Source of the DNA: Phoenix dactylifera
Taxonomy: Eukaryota; Streptophyta; Magnoliopsida; Arecales; Arecaceae
Assembly: GCF_009389715.1 (NCBI RefSeq)
Contig: NC_052406.1
Span: forward strand, 1,488,001-1,552,000
DNA length: 64,000 nucleotides
Direction of reading: 5' to 3'
The notes beneath the pieces are model-generated. The model was given only the letters and a program-made list of their open reading frames with translations. It did not search any database and had not been told where the DNA came from. Shown piece by piece: positions 34,601 to 49,000 of the stretch. The translations under genes were made by a program, and so were the position numbers. Within the stretch, counting starts at the first letter, position 1; the number at the start of each line of letters is the position of its first letter.

Positions 34601-36363
34601 ACCACAAAACAGAAATAAGCCCAACCATCAAACAGAAAATGCATATCCTTATCACATACATTTATAGCATATTCTTGCTACAAAATCATATTAACATATT
34701 GAGATTGCAGAGCATATGTTTCTACAAGTGTTGAGCAATATTTGATTAGGCCATGATAGAATCACTAGCAAAAAGAGAAGAAGAGGCAAAAGTATGCAAA
34801 TAATGGACCAAACAGACAAAAACCAGATGCAACCACATGCAAGTGTAGGTGGATGTAGATATTGGCTTTGTTAATGCAACTGACAAGTCCCAAGTTGCTG
34901 GTTTGTGCACATTCAGCATTAGCTTGCTAATGTGAAAGACTAAAACACAAGCTTTTTCTCTTCACCTTTGTTCAACAGTAAGTGTAAAGAGAAAACATTC
35001 ACAGCAGAAAACCCCACATAACAAGCGGGTTTCTTAGGATATCAGCACATATTCTAGTCGCATTTTTTCAGTGATTTGAGATATAGCCCTTGATCATGAA
35101 TTTAAATTCCTTCCTCCCACCTCCCCCTCTTTGCATCAAAATTGCACTCCCAAGAATCTCACCCCAAAACTCCTACATAGTCATATCACAGCAATTCCCA
35201 AGCATTAGCTATACCAAGTGAGCATAATATACAACATGGAACCATCATCTGTTTTTCCTGCTTCTGCTAAACGAAAGTCTTATTCATTAAAATCCTTAGG
35301 GAAAATATATGTGCCGTAACAGCTCCAGTTGGGGAGCTTAACTCATAAGGAAGATAATTCAATACAACATTAAACCAAGTGTACAAGCCATAGTACAACG
35401 CATTAGTTTGCAAACCAATGAGCTACTCAGTGTGTGATCAAAAGCATAATCTCTAAAGAATCATCAATTAGTTGATCCTCCGACAAGTTTAAAGTAATAT
35501 TAGTTACTTCTGACCCACCACAACAATAATTTATCATTTTAGTCTTTCTTATCAAAATTTGAGTCATTATGCTCACAGAAAATGTTGGTCTTCTAATGCA
35601 AAACTTTCAAGTTCAATATTGTTAACTTTTATATTAAGGTCACATGAATATTAATCATTCATTAATTCTTTTCTGAAACTCTCTCAAAACAGATTTTTGC
35701 CGAGTCCTATTTCCTACACTCACCCAAAATCGTAAAGCAAATGATTTTCCCACGAAAAATAAGAAAGTAAAAGTTCAAAGAAGGAAGACAAACGACTTTT
35801 TTTAATCCAATTTAGCAGATACAATCAGACGCATCTCATTTTGCACAGACTAACTTGAACGGTTAAGCATCAGTTTCCTTCAATTGTCCAAGAATTCAGA
35901 ATTCAAATCAAATCAAGTTATTGGCCCAAGAAAATGGCGTAGACTATTAGTCAGCAATGCTTACTCAACAACTATCAAATCAAGCGCAGAAGATTTTCCT
36001 CCGCCCATCAGTAAATGGCACAGTCACAGGGTATTAAGAAATATTAATTAAAAAAAAGAAAATACAATAATAACCCTTAAGAATAGTTCAAAATCCTCGA
36101 AACCATCGCCTAATCCAAGCTTTCATTCAATTTTCTAAACCATGGCACCCAAACAACAGCCGAATCCAATGGAGCAAAAACCAAAGTAACCGAGACAAAG
36201 AACTGACCTTCAGCAACGGAAACCGAGCGGATCTTGCGACCATAGGGCTCCCGGGCTTCGAAGGCGAGACCATTGGAATCAGCGATTGCTGCGGATTCTG
36301 ACGCCACGCGGCATGCGGGGCGACCACGGAGCACTTAGGGCAGGGAACAGAGATTGACGCCAT
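31618..36363 (-). CDS. BCCP: Biotin carboxyl carrier protein of plastid acetyl-CoA carboxylase
   Basis: BCCP carries the biotin that shuttles CO2 between biotin carboxylase and carboxyltransferase in the multisubunit plastid acetyl-CoA carboxylase, the committed step of fatty acid synthesis. Seven exons on the minus strand join in frame: 36208-36363, 33887-33934, 33643-33809, 32728-33055, 32389-32460, 31737-31802 and 31618-31641, giving 286 residues, normal for plant BCCP. The N-terminus (MASISVPCPKCSVVAPHAAW, rich in Ser/Ala/Arg) is a plastid transit peptide. Exon 4 has the Pro/Ala-rich linker and LKCPMAGTFYRCPGPGEPPF. Exon 5 has CIIEAMKLMNEIE, with the biotinyl lysine at residue 251. Exon 6 has ADQSGTVVEILAEDGKPV and exon 7 encodes only PLLIIQP. 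An ATG upstream of 36363 in the same frame was not chosen, because MASISVPCPK is the family start. No lesion is seen. Confidence 0.95.
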
Positions 36364-36720
36364 GGCACTGGAGCTCTGAGATCGAAGAAGAAGGACAACC
36401 CAAAGGGAATGGAATGGAGAGAGCCAAAACCCTAGCCCTCCAGAAGAAGGTGAGATCGAAAGAAGAGATAGGGAGGGAGGGGAGTTAAGAAAGGAGAAGA
36501 TGGCGGAGAGAACGAAGAAGAGGAGAGGAGGGTGGGTGATGAAATCTCCGCCCTCCGTTCGATGGAACCAAGAGCTAGTGGGGGATGTGGGACCCGCTCG
36601 CCTTGTGGTTTCCGCCCTTTTTTTTTGGTCTGTCAAGAGCGGCACGTGTGTCGGATAGCGAGATCGTGGGTTTCGATGGTTCTGGGCCGTCCGATCAGTT
36701 CCTCCGCTGCCGTCCGATGA
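36364..36720 (-). promoter_or_regulatory. BCCP leader and promoter region
   Basis: Read on the minus strand, the 250 bp upstream of the ATG are CT-rich (plus strand GGGAGGGAGG and GAGAAGATGG runs at 36460-36530), typical of the leader of a plant housekeeping gene. No clear TATA box was seen. Confidence 0.45.
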
Positions 36721-37994
36721 TACGCGACGGGAATTATTATGGGACTACTACTAAAGCTGATGACAGTTAAATGGAGTGGAATTTGGATAACTGGACGATG
36801 GGGTTTGGTGGCCTACCCGAACACACAAGGAGTGTGCATGGTAAAATATGGCAGACTATATTGATCACAGAGGAAAATAATAAGATGAGTTCTCTGATTA
36901 TTAATTTGGGTGAAACATTGGCTTAATAATTTTTTCCTTTTTTGTTTTTTTTTTTTTTTTTTTTTTTTTTGAGGAGAGGGGGGTGCACTATGGTTTAACA
37001 AAAAGAAGGAAAAATGACTGGCATCCTTCAACTTTTTACAAAAAATATTTACAATCCAAAACTTCTAATTTTTTCAATTAGATCCTAAACTTAATTTTTA
37101 GTTGCAATATACCCTAGGCGTCCATCACTGTTGGGATCCATGAACACATGATTGTCACGTGATATAAATTCAGTTATCATATTCTCTTAATACTCTTCTC
37201 GTCTGGATTACAAGAGGTTTTAGGTAGGAATGGAAAAAAATCACGTGGCGATCATGCGACTCCTCCCGTTCCTCTTTCTTTCTTTTTGAACAATGGTTTT
37301 CTTGATTTAGTTGAGCTCAATGAAGACAGAGAGAGGAGGAGAGAGCAGAGGGAGAGAAAGAGAGGCCTGATCTGGTTGAGTTCGGTGAAGATAGAGAAAG
37401 GAGGAGACAATGGAGGGAGAAAGAGGAATATGGAAAGCTCCACCCAAAAGTAGAGATCCTCCATAACTTCGAGCATGATCTCCGGCCAAAGCTCCGTTCA
37501 ATTTCTGGCCAAAGTCGAAGGCTTCTCGTTTACTACAATTGTGGGTTGAGGGTTCCATTGATCTTCTCGTGGACCTCAGCTAATTACGGACACCAGTTCT
37601 ATAGGTGCTCCATATACAAGATAAGGGGCTTCCTAATGTTTAACTAATTTTTCAAGCAAAAAGTCTCACAAATTTCTTCAATCTGTTAGCATACAAGAAG
37701 TGGAGGAGGATGTGGCTTTTTTAATAGTATGACCCTCCATCCTTATCATGTTCGAAAGAGGTGATCAGCAAGTTGATGCAAAAAAATAAGAATATGAAAA
37801 ATAAGATCCAAGTCTGCAGATTGAGGAGGGTTAACATGGTGCCCAATTACTTCCTATGCGGTCAGAGGAGGCTTGTTGGCACTGAAATGGAGTGCTGGAA
37901 GTGGGACGGAAGGGTTAACATGAAGGATTTCATCCTATAAGTGCCCGTAGATGAAGCAATCAGGGAAGGGGCTAAATGTAACTTTTGAAACTTC
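36721..37994. other. Intergenic with poly-T tract and a short imperfect duplication
   Basis: A T run of about 24 lies at 36947-36970. At 37305-37420 a segment built on TTGAGCTCAATGAAGACAGAGAGAGGAGG-like sequence is repeated once in diverged form (GTTGAGTTCGGTGAAGATAG). A faint open stretch at 37740-37940 was not recognised. Confidence 0.4.
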
Positions 37995-38590
37995 TAGTGT
38001 TCAAGTGTTACTATTGTAAACTTTTGAGATATGTCTCTAATATTTTAAGAATATAATGAATGAAAATATTTGCTTCTTGGTATTAGCTATAACCTTGTCT
38101 CTTATATCTATAGACGAGAATGATATAACTTTTCTAATATTGTGGAACACATTTCAACCACTAGTGAATCCAAGTTACTTTTGGGGTTCAAATATATATA
38201 TAGTAAACTTTTGGGGTCTAAGTGTTACTATTTTAAACTTTTGGGATCTGTCTCTAATATTTTAAGAATATAGTGAATGAAAATGCTTGCCATGTAATGA
38301 TAGCTATGTCCTTAGCTCTTATGTTGATATATCAAAATGCTACTTTTCATAGAATCAAATTTCAGCCACTAGTGAATCTAGTTTACCTTTGGGGTCCAAA
38401 TATATATACAGTAAACTTTTGGGGCCCAAGCATTACTATTGTAAACTTCTAGGATCAATCAGTAGTATTTTAACAATACAGTGAATGGAAATGCTTGCTA
38501 TCTGGTGTTAGCTATATCCTTAGCTCTTCTGTTTATAATGCTTTTGACGTGGTAGAACCACATTTTAGCTACTAAAGTCGATACTTAAGG
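37995..38590. repeat. Tandem array, about 210-bp unit, nearly three copies
   Basis: The anchor AAGTGTTACTATT..TAAACTT recurs at about 38004, 38221 and 38429 (third copy AAGCATTACTATTGTAAACT), giving periods of 217 and 208 bp. Each copy then has AATATTTTAAGAATAT..GTGAATG, GCTAT..CCTTAGCTCTT and CACTAGTGAATC..TTTGGGGT blocks. Copies are clearly diverged, so the array is not recent. Confidence 0.85.
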
Positions 38591-40035
38591 GAACTAACCA
38601 GTTGATACTCAAGGCACTATGTCTGATACTGTTGTTTAATGCCTTTGTTCAATGCACTCTAATAATTAAGGGTATGCAGTTTATGGAACCAGGTTATGGA
38701 ATGGCATTTGGGTTTATCAGTTGATGCTTAAGGGTATGCAGCCGATACTTAAGTGCAAAGCAAATGAGTGAAACTGGGCACTAATAAAATATCCTATACT
38801 GCTGATACTTAACAATGTATTCTACTACACATCAAAAATAACCAACATGTCCTAGACTCAGTAGAAATGAAACAAAAGTAAAACTTAAGCTATTGCTACT
38901 TAAGCTGCTGAAACTTTAGTTTCTGCTACTTCATCATCCTGCTAGGCGGATGGCAATGCAGGAGGTGCCTCCACTAGGTCCAAATCTATTTCATCCAATT
39001 CTATTTCAACACAGTATTTTTAATATTGCTTAAAAATAAAAACATTTTTAATGAAAATGTACATTCAGAAGAAATGTTTGATAACATTATATGAAGCATT
39101 TCTTAAAGAAGAAAAATTCTAAAAATTAGGAGAAGAAAGAAAATCCAAGTCATAGCTCCGCCTTTAAAATTTTCTAGAATCCTTCAAAACTGATCATTAC
39201 CATTCATTAATCTTGTCACGTTGTGCTGCTTTTCTTGTCATCACAGATGTTTATCATTTACAAGTGGTTGATGCCTAAGTAGCACCATAGAAACATAAGA
39301 TGTGAGCCTCGGTCTTTGCTTACACACCAAACAATTTCATTTTCTCTGTGAAGAGAAGTCCTGTAAAAGGAAATAGCTGAAGGAATCATCCCCTGTGCAA
39401 AGATGTCTTCTCACAATTATCTATGAATTCTTTAGTTTTCTCGATATCTTTCTTTAAACTCTTGTATTTTAATCAATACAAGAAATAAGGGTAGTATCCA
39501 ATTTTTATCTCATCTGAAAATAGACTGAATATTCTTTTGCTCCCATTTTCATGGAATAAAAATATAGATTCAGGTTAGTTTTATCTATACAAATGCTGCA
39601 GAAGTCAGTGTACCAGCACAAACATAATCTCAACAAATCTGACAATAGCCTTTAACCAGTTTATGATCTGTGCATTAACGGTGAATACTCATTTTTTCCT
39701 ACTAGCAGCTTCTAACATACATCACAGAAATGATCACCAGGTCCAGATGCACATCTTAGCACAGAGACAAATTAATCCACAATTAGGAATTTGCAGCTAC
39801 TTCACATAACAGAAAATGGCCCCCAACACCTATGGAGCTTCAACAAAAATGTGTAGCCATGCAGTTGGATGTTTATTATTGACAGGAATACAGGACAAAA
39901 AAATATGAGAAAACAACAAACAAAAAATTCCAGCCATCAAAGCATTAAAGATGAACATGGCTTGCAATTGAAGGCCCTTTAAGAAAATTTTTCAATACGT
40001 AATAGAAAGTAGAAACAATAAGAACTACATTAAAT
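38591..40035. other. Spacer between the tandem array and the MPPB 3' end
   Basis: Includes short repeats of TGATACTTAAG-type words (38580-38820), AT-rich sequence and the presumed MPPB 3' UTR just left of 40036. No gene recognised. Confidence 0.45.
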
Positions 40036-43000
40036 TTAGTATCGAAGCATATAGGTTCGGCGCCTGAACCAGTTGTAGTCAGGAAGGCTCTGGATCGGTC
40101 CCATGGCAGCAATAGAAACATCCTGCAAAACAAAAACAACAAAAGGGCGTATTGTGATGAACAGGGTTTTGGTAATGTAATTTGTTGGATTACAAAACAT
40201 GCTCAAGTGACTTGCTCCAAGAGAAAGGTCCAATAAGTTGACAGACTCCATGTTAATGATGATAATTGCTAGCAATTCGCATACAGCAAGGAGCTATCAG
40301 CAACAAACCAGAACCAGTATGATAGTTACAAAGTGAAACCAAACAACTGCACTGAGATTGTTTGCGCTCAGTCATTAAATCTCATAATTTAATGTAATAA
40401 AGACTGATCAAGAACTACTCCCAGGGGAAGAGTGCAGCTATAGAGCCTTCAACTTGTTACTAACACCTGAAATGCAGGTGCATACAAACCTAGTTGGCCA
40501 TGACAAGGGGATCCTTACTCCAAATGGCAGCCAAGTCAGTTGAAAACTGAGTATCAGTTTACTGCTTCTATTCCTGTCCCTCAGATGGCCAACTGACAGC
40601 CTAAGAAATATCCACGTCTATGCCCAAGGTAATGTTTTGTTGCCTAGTGTTGCTTCCTAAGTCCATATAGATATCAGACTTGCCATTTTATGCCCCAAAA
40701 GAAGTGGATTCCTTACCTGATCAAATATGAAGCGGTTTGCAACACGCTTCACAGTGCTTGCATCAACCGCATCAATCCTTGCAAAAAGCTCAGCAACTGG
40801 TATTCTACGGCCATATGTAAGTAGCTACAAGCACAAAGGCATGCAATTGAACTTAGAGGGTATAAAAAGAAGCAGCTCTAAGAGCAAGCTAGAGTAATCA
40901 AACCAACACCGTACCTGACGACCGATGTCCTCAGCAACAGGGCTGGTACCATCAATATGAAGTTGGAGAGAAGATTTCAGCTAAAAATATGTATACATAT
41001 ATTAGTTAATGAATCATATAACAAATATGCAGAGTATAGGAAGAACTTGATCATGGACAACCCCATAAAATGATGAACATTCTTCATCATAAGAGATTGT
41101 AAGTCCCAGTAGGCAAGATAATTAGAAGAACAATATCTGTGAATAACGAAATATATCAACACCCTCAGGGTCAACATAGAGTTAAATTCGTCAAGTTGGA
41201 TAGCAAACTTGATTAAAATTCTCTGTCACAGGAGCCATATGAATTGCACTTATTCTCATCATTTGTCAGCACAAGAAATCTGGCTGGTGTTTGCCTGTGT
41301 TGATAATACATTTCACATTTTGGAACATGTACATTCAGAAATAATAAATTAATGGAGGATTACTATGACAGACTGGTCATAGATAAAATCACATGAATAA
41401 GGGCTTGGGTGGAAAAAGCAATATGGATTCTTCTTTCTTCAAGAACACAGACTCTTGATCATTTAAAAACATAGGTTTTGACGGGCAAGAAAGGGAATCT
41501 TCTCTAGTTCCCTCATTTAGCTTAGCTAGTTTCCTCAGGCAAGGTAGAGATCATTAATCTCTCAATTAGCTTAAGCTTATTCAAATGGAAATGCATAAGG
41601 TTAGGAATAAAGTGAATTCAGCATGGTACGGAAGATACCTGATTACGAGCACGAGTAACATCAGCTTCTGAAACTCGGTAAGACATCTTGCTTATCTCAT
41701 ACATAATCGCGTAAGCCAAGTCATCCAAGCAATCAGGCTAGTTTAAAAAGTAAAAATGCGAATAAATATAAACAAGTCATTCTCAAAACTAAAGAAAATC
41801 AAACATTCTAGTTTAAAAATCTGATATAAGCACATACATTCTAGTCGAAACACGGAGTAACACCACAGTACTATGGAAGATGCAACTCTATCAGAGCAGA
41901 AAGATAGAGAATGACGTAGGCTTAAGGAATAATAATATTCTGGCTAGAAAACTTGAATACATGCCTTTGTATAAACAGGTCATTCTTAAAACTAAAGAAA
42001 TAGAACAAAATCAAATACTCTAGTTTTTGTTTTTTTATAAAAAAATATCTGATATAAGATCCCCCCCCCCCCAAGATGCACAAATGAGCAGTGAGCCGAA
42101 AGATTCAACTGGCAGTCAGCTGGCAGTCATAAATCACATATCATTGCAATAACACAGCAGCACTATGGAAGATTCAACTCTATCAGAGAGCCGAAAGATG
42201 GAGAATGGCATAGGCTCAATGAATATAAATATTCTGGCAAGAAAACTTGTATACATGCCTTTGTATTATTCTTGGAATCGTATTAATCAAATGAGAAGAT
42301 AGAAGTAAAGAAATATAATGCAGATATCTTAACCATCTACTTATTTCTTCATCAAGAGCAATATGATTGTGCATCCAACAGACAAAATTCTCCATATTCC
42401 ATGAAAATAACAATTCAACTTTGCCTTCTTGCCTCATTCTCCAGCACCCTAGGAGAGTGGCTTCTTAGTTGAATGAACTTACACTACATAACCAATATGA
42501 CACTGGGTTAAAAGTAGGTTGTTGTTATCAAACTTTGCAAAACATCCCTTAACCCAAGGTTGCCAAAAGCAAAACGTGCCCTTAAGGCAATAGGACCTCA
42601 ATATCTCCGGAGGTGCCAGACACCAAGAAGGCACTCACCTAAAGAAAGGAAGGGACTGATTTAAGAAAAATTCAACAAATGTATTAGAAATAATTATTAT
42701 ATGTATCTAAAAACAATTCAAGCATTATAGGCTTAGTTAGGTTTCAACATAAAAAATCATAATTGTTTCGTCCATTGAATATCGTGCTTTGAATCTTTCA
42801 ACATCACGTTGAAATACCACTTCACATATCATGTTCTTAAACAAAAGTCAGCAAAAATAAACAATTGGACAATCTCAAGTAGCTTCAAATTCAAACATGA
42901 TAGCAAAAACCACTTCCCAAAACATGTTTGATATTTATAAACAAAACATAACACAAAAAAAAAAAGCAAATCATTAAACATCCTAGAGAATCCCTCTTAT

Positions 43001-46000
43001 TTGTAAGAACTCCAACAGATCAAAATAAGCCTCAAAAATAAAGCTAACAAAGATCTAGAAAATGGGCAAAAAGGGATGGAAAGAATTCTAATGGACATTG
43101 GAGAGGTGCTTGCCCAAATGCCTCTTACTTTGTTCTAGATACTTGCCTAGGCGTCACCTTAATAAACTCACCTTGCCTGGGGATTGTTGGGTGCTCAAGG
43201 GCTTCGTCACCCTGGAGCACCTTTGACAACATTGCTTAAACCACAAAGCCAACCTTATATAGAAAGAAGGGAAGCCCTTTACTTTAAAACATACAACTTT
43301 AAGATCTAAACTCTAAAAATATACGAACATTCATATAGCAACTAGCAACAATAGAAGATGTATCTAGAAAAAACAAATTTGTATTTCTTTCAATTCCATT
43401 AAGACAAGAAGGCTTAGCCTAAACCCAAAGAACATGTCACATAACTCCAATTCTTAGATCGAAGAACCATAAAAATCCACCACTGCACCCACATCTAAAC
43501 TGAATTAAAAATTTCCTAAGAGCATGTTTGGAAAAATCCCACAGGATCTGGTAGGATCTTTTTTTAATCCCACACACATCATGCCCTGCAACCCCTGGAA
43601 CTCTGCCGCTCCCTCTCCCTTCCCCTGCGCTCTCTCTCCTGCATGTGCTACCAGATCCAAAGATTTTCCCAAAAAAGCCCTAAGCAAAATTGGCTATTGA
43701 ACAACAAACTCATATTAATCCTATTGTTCTTTTTGATTCTATATGAAGTGTCTGTACAGGTTTTCTCCCTTGAAATATTACATAGCCTAGAGGCTTCTTT
43801 AAAGACTATGTCCATTCCTAGAAGTAGCAAAAGAATATTGCCCTCCCATCATGGTTGGAAATCCCAGAATATCGCAAACATTATGTGGTTTCATCACCTT
43901 ATCTTTGGCTTAAGTTTTGCTTCCAATACTCCTAACCACAATAATGAATATTTAAAGCATTGCAGAGCTGGTAATCTGGGAGCTTACGAAGCACTTCAAG
44001 AACAATTACTACTTTGTGAAAACTTGCACATGTTTCCCTCTTTTCGATCAACAGAGCAGCTTGTGGATTTCTTAATGGAGAGATATTGTCATGGACATCA
44101 ATGACTCCAATCAAGCACTTAATATGTTCCATTGTTCATTGGTGTGTGACTCTTTAACTCAACTACCAAATGTAAAGCCAACTTAGCTCAACGAAAGAGC
44201 ACATCATATGGTATGGTTGAGTGCAAGGTTACATGTATATAAATAAAAATGAGAAATTTCAAGTTTAAGTTGGATAATGACAAAATCTGTGTTCTAAATT
44301 TGGTTTAAAAATATTATGAAGACAAAAGCAAGAAATAAGGAGAAATAAGAATCTGGTACCCAGTAGAACAGAAATAAAGGATGAGTAGGAAATATTGGAT
44401 ATATAGTATCCAGGAGCTGGTCATCTAAACTTTTAACCCATATTACTACATGGAAACAAAATCCTTTAAAGCCTGCCTCCAATCAAGCTCTGCCTTAAAC
44501 TATAGGAAAATATGAAAAATTTAACAATATGTGACAGTCTAATTAAACTACAGGGAACAAGAAGGAGAACTCATCATACACACGCACTATAAAATCAATT
44601 AGCAGGGCAATAACATGAGTAATCAAAATTTCATTACAAGAAATGAGGTTTTAAAATGAACTGCTGCTTCAAATTCTCACGTTACTAGAATCTCACAAAA
44701 CATGCATTAAATGAATCCAACACAGTATCAGAAATGAAGGCACCAAACTACCACAATCTGAGCAAATATTGCAATGCCTAAATTTTTTTGTCTACATCGA
44801 ATCACCAAAGATTTTACAACTACACACCCACTATAAAATCAATTAGCAGGGCAATAACATGAGTAATCAAAATTTCGTTACAAGAAATGAGGTTTTAAAA
44901 TGAACTGCTGCTTCAAATTCTCACGTTACTAGAATCTTACAAAACATGCATTAAATGAATCGAACACAGTATCAGAAATGAAGGCACCAAACTACCACAA
45001 TCTGAGCAAATATTGCAATGCCTAAAATTTTTTGTCTACATTGAATCACCAAAGATTTTACAACAAGGCAAGTTGAAACAACAAACAGAGTAAGAGAAAA
45101 GCCATCATTTGGCCTGTAGATGCCATGTCAATATTCAATAGAGAAGTAAAAAACATGAAAATGAAAGACACACCCAATGTTATCTAGGAAACTATAGAAT
45201 GTAGAAGCAAACAATTTTTTTTACATTCTATCCAACATATTCACAAACAATGAGTAATAAATCTAAAAAGCAAGGCAACCATGCCAATGAATCTGTATTA
45301 GACTCCATTGAGCACAAGAAGATAACAACTAACCTTAGCAACTGCATAAACACCAAATAGACCAGTATCCTTATAGTTGGTATTAAAAGCCATCATGCTC
45401 TCAGCTATTTCATTAATTGCAATCCTTTGTACAAGCTCTGAGCTGTCAAATTTGGAGCGACAAATTAGATATAAGATATATATATTTGTGATGAGTCCTT
45501 TTATATATGTTGCTATAAGAGAAGAATGATAAAAACCCACCCCATGTGCTTTCCACCTCCAGAACTTTTGTTCCAAGAACCCAGCATGGATTGCATGACC
45601 ATCAAAGCAATGGAATCAGGATCTGTCCAGGATGCTCCACTGAAAGCAACCGCAAATTGTGCAAGTGGAATATCATCATCTATAATTCTAACCTGAACTT
45701 GGTGAGATAAAAATAATCTTAGAAGGAAATTACATTTGTGGTAAAGAATCAAAAATTGTAGAAATTTGAAACTTGTCATCCAACCTCAGAACCAGTAAAA
45801 ATAGCTGGTTCTTTTGCAACCAGTTGAGATGCTGTTGTAGGGTCTGCTGTGAACTTTGTGAACAGCTTCTTCACCTGCTCAACTATTTCTTCATGCTTCA
45901 CAGCACCAGCAGCAGAAATGACCTGCATACAAAATGCACAGGGATATATTGTTCGACATCAAAATGAATACAAGTAGGGAATCACGTGCAATTTTACTCA

Positions 46001-49000
46001 AAACAAACAATTAAATTCGTAAGCATAGTAAGGTGCCTTACCATTCTAGGAGCTGTATAATGAGTTGAAATGTAGTTCTTAAGTTGTTCTTTTGTGATTG
46101 TCTTGATATTTGAAGCAGGTCCCAGGATTGTTCTGCCCAATGGAGTATACTGGAACGCTGTTGCATGCAAATGGTCAAAGATAACTTCTTCAGTTTGTCC
46201 CTCCACCTACATAACAATAAAAATGAATCATTAACATAGCACTAATCCATTGTAGGATTCTAAAAGTACCGTCCATCACAGCTTCTAAGGCATAAAAATA
46301 AAAAAATGAAATTATGCTATACAAGGTAGAAATGCAAAGCATGTATGACTAATTGCTCAAATTAATTGAACAGTGCATGCAAAATAACTTAACCTCTGCA
46401 GTGCAATACACAACGCCATTATAATTGAGGACTACATCCAACTATGATGTAGGTGCATCTCATCATCATCAGGACATAATCTGCGCAAACTGTTTTTCTT
46501 AGGGAAGAGAGCTAATGCTGAGACATTTAAACTTGTAAGAGAAATATTGGAATGAAAGAGAATCCTAGTACTACATTAAGAGCTATGAAGGGTTAGGAAG
46601 GGCAAAAACAAATGCAGCTCAGATTTGAATCCAACTTGTGTAACTAGCTCATATACTTCTTTCTATAGAACGTTCTTGTATGGCTTGAAGTAGAAAAGCA
46701 AACAATATTTTTTCCAGTAAGGATAAAATGTCTTATAGATTTCTATAAGCTTTTTTTTGTACAGTATGATTTATACTTCTATGTTTTAAAGGAAAAGAAC
46801 AAGACACTAGGAAGCAAAGCCAATTATCAAAAGTTATGGTTCAAACAAATATCTTTCATTCAAATCACTAAAAGTACGTGAAACAGAGGTTGTAAAATGA
46901 GAAACAAAACTTGGGCTTTGAAAAGTATCAAACATCTCATAACTCTACCTTGGTGTTGAAACGAAGATCAAAAAAAGGAATGTTTAAAAGCATGAAGCAT
47001 CTCATAACCTTTCTGTAATGGACCCCTAATGGGAAAATATCAACGTAGATGCATCTTAGAATAGCACAAATCAGCATTTCAACCTCTACAACTATCAATT
47101 TCACCATCAGAAATGGGTATAGATCAGCAACTTTTTTAGATATCCAACATATATTCCCATCTCACTGTGTAAAAAGTAATAGCAACAATGCTCAAAAAAA
47201 GTTCACAAAAAAAATCTAGGGAAGAGATAATTTAGTAATATATTGCCTTATATTTGCATTAGCACATAGTTATGTAATTCATAGTCATTCTTTCTTTACA
47301 GATACACATAAATTTTATGTATTAAAGTTATTACTTGAAATATACACCTGGAACCTTAGTATGGTGTCTCACTCATGGGATCTAAGTTCAATATACTTGC
47401 ATATGTATAAAAACATATATACATATATATATATATACACACACATATATATGTATATACATATATAAGACTTTTGAATTTCAGCATTTTCTACTGTAGA
47501 TTCCCTCTACAACAATTTTAGATGAAAATACCCTTCAACAAATTTTAAAATACTCATCCAACTAACTTTAATAACATTTTAAAGTATTTCATTAAAACAA
47601 ATAAAAATCGCAATCCCCAAATCTTGCATACACAATAATCATAGCACTTTCTTTCTCACACACACACAACTCTCTTCTCTCCACCGTCCCTCGCTTCCCC
47701 TCCCTCTCTCTCATCACCTTCCCCTCCCCGCCATCCCTTACCCCTCCCTCCCTCCATCCCTCTCTAATCTCCTTTCCCCTACCCCATGCATCACACTCTT
47801 CCAAATCTCTCCCTTACCTCTCTAGCCCACCTGCCTTATTGGCCCCCCTCCCTCCCTATGCCCCCAAACGCCCTAGCCTCTCTTCCCTCTTCTCATTTCT
47901 CTTTTACAACCATTAAAATTTTCTTTATTTTAATATTTTCAATTATTTTTATTTTTTTGATATCTATATTTTTTTGATTGTTTGTTGTATTTTTTATTTT
48001 TTTTCTTGTTCTGCAGATTTTGCTTTATATTTTAATCTTATCAAATACAATTGCTTTCAATTTTTATTTTAAATTTAATTTATTTCTAATATGAATATAT
48101 ATTTTTTTATCGTCATTTTATATCATTTCTATATTTTTATTTGATCCACTTTTGTTCTACTATACATTTTCTTGTTTCCTTTTACTTCTTATTTTTGTTA
48201 TAAACTTTTATCATGCAATCTAATATTTTTTCCATGACATTCTATATTTAATTCTACATTTCCAAAGTAGAAATAAAAATAAGTTTAAAAATAAAATCAT
48301 TTTCTATATGTTACAAGTGATCCATTCTTTTCACTTTTCTGACATTTTATTTACTTTATTTTATTTTCTATTTTATGTTATAAGTTTTTGTTTATTTAAT
48401 TTAATTTCTTTAATTCTATTTCTAGATTTGATATTTTAGTTATTTTTTGTTATATGTTTTTCAACTAAAAAGTAAAAATTAAATATAATAAATATCTGTT
48501 TACTTTAATTATTATTGTTTTATGAAACATGTATTGCATATGCCAACTTATTATAAAAGGAACAGTTAGGATATACTTGTAATTTAAATTATTTAAATTT
48601 TTTCTAATCCAAAAGTGTGATAAGAAATCCTTCTAACAACCTCCTCATCTACAAAACAAATTCAAACATGAGAGCGATTTTTAATCCTAGCAATAAAGAT
48701 TCGTCTAGATAAATGTTCAAATAAAAAAATAATATCAAGTATTTATTGTAATCAGAATGTTAAACAAAGGTGTGTGTTTTTTTACAATCATAACTTTATA
48801 TACTTTTTATTATTTATATAATAATCGAGGACTTCATCCAACAAGGCTAGCTAGAAAGCTGTTATTTAGATTTTTTGGCCTTGTATAAATATCTAAAATC
48901 TACCCAGTGCATAAACAACGTGGGATTAAACACGCCCGCATAGATCCTTGCATACTCCACCTGTTTTAAGCTCTAGCATCCTCGCCATGCTAAGAGTCTA

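Noticed and set aside
36127..36645. 172-codon frame extending upstream of the BCCP start
   Set aside because: The upstream part is the CT-rich leader read through; the transit peptide begins at the Met at 36363.
43643..44104. 153-codon plus-strand frame inside MPPB intron 5
   Set aside because: No recognised motif, no splice or promoter context, AT-rich composition like its surroundings. A decayed transposon piece is possible, but not supportable.
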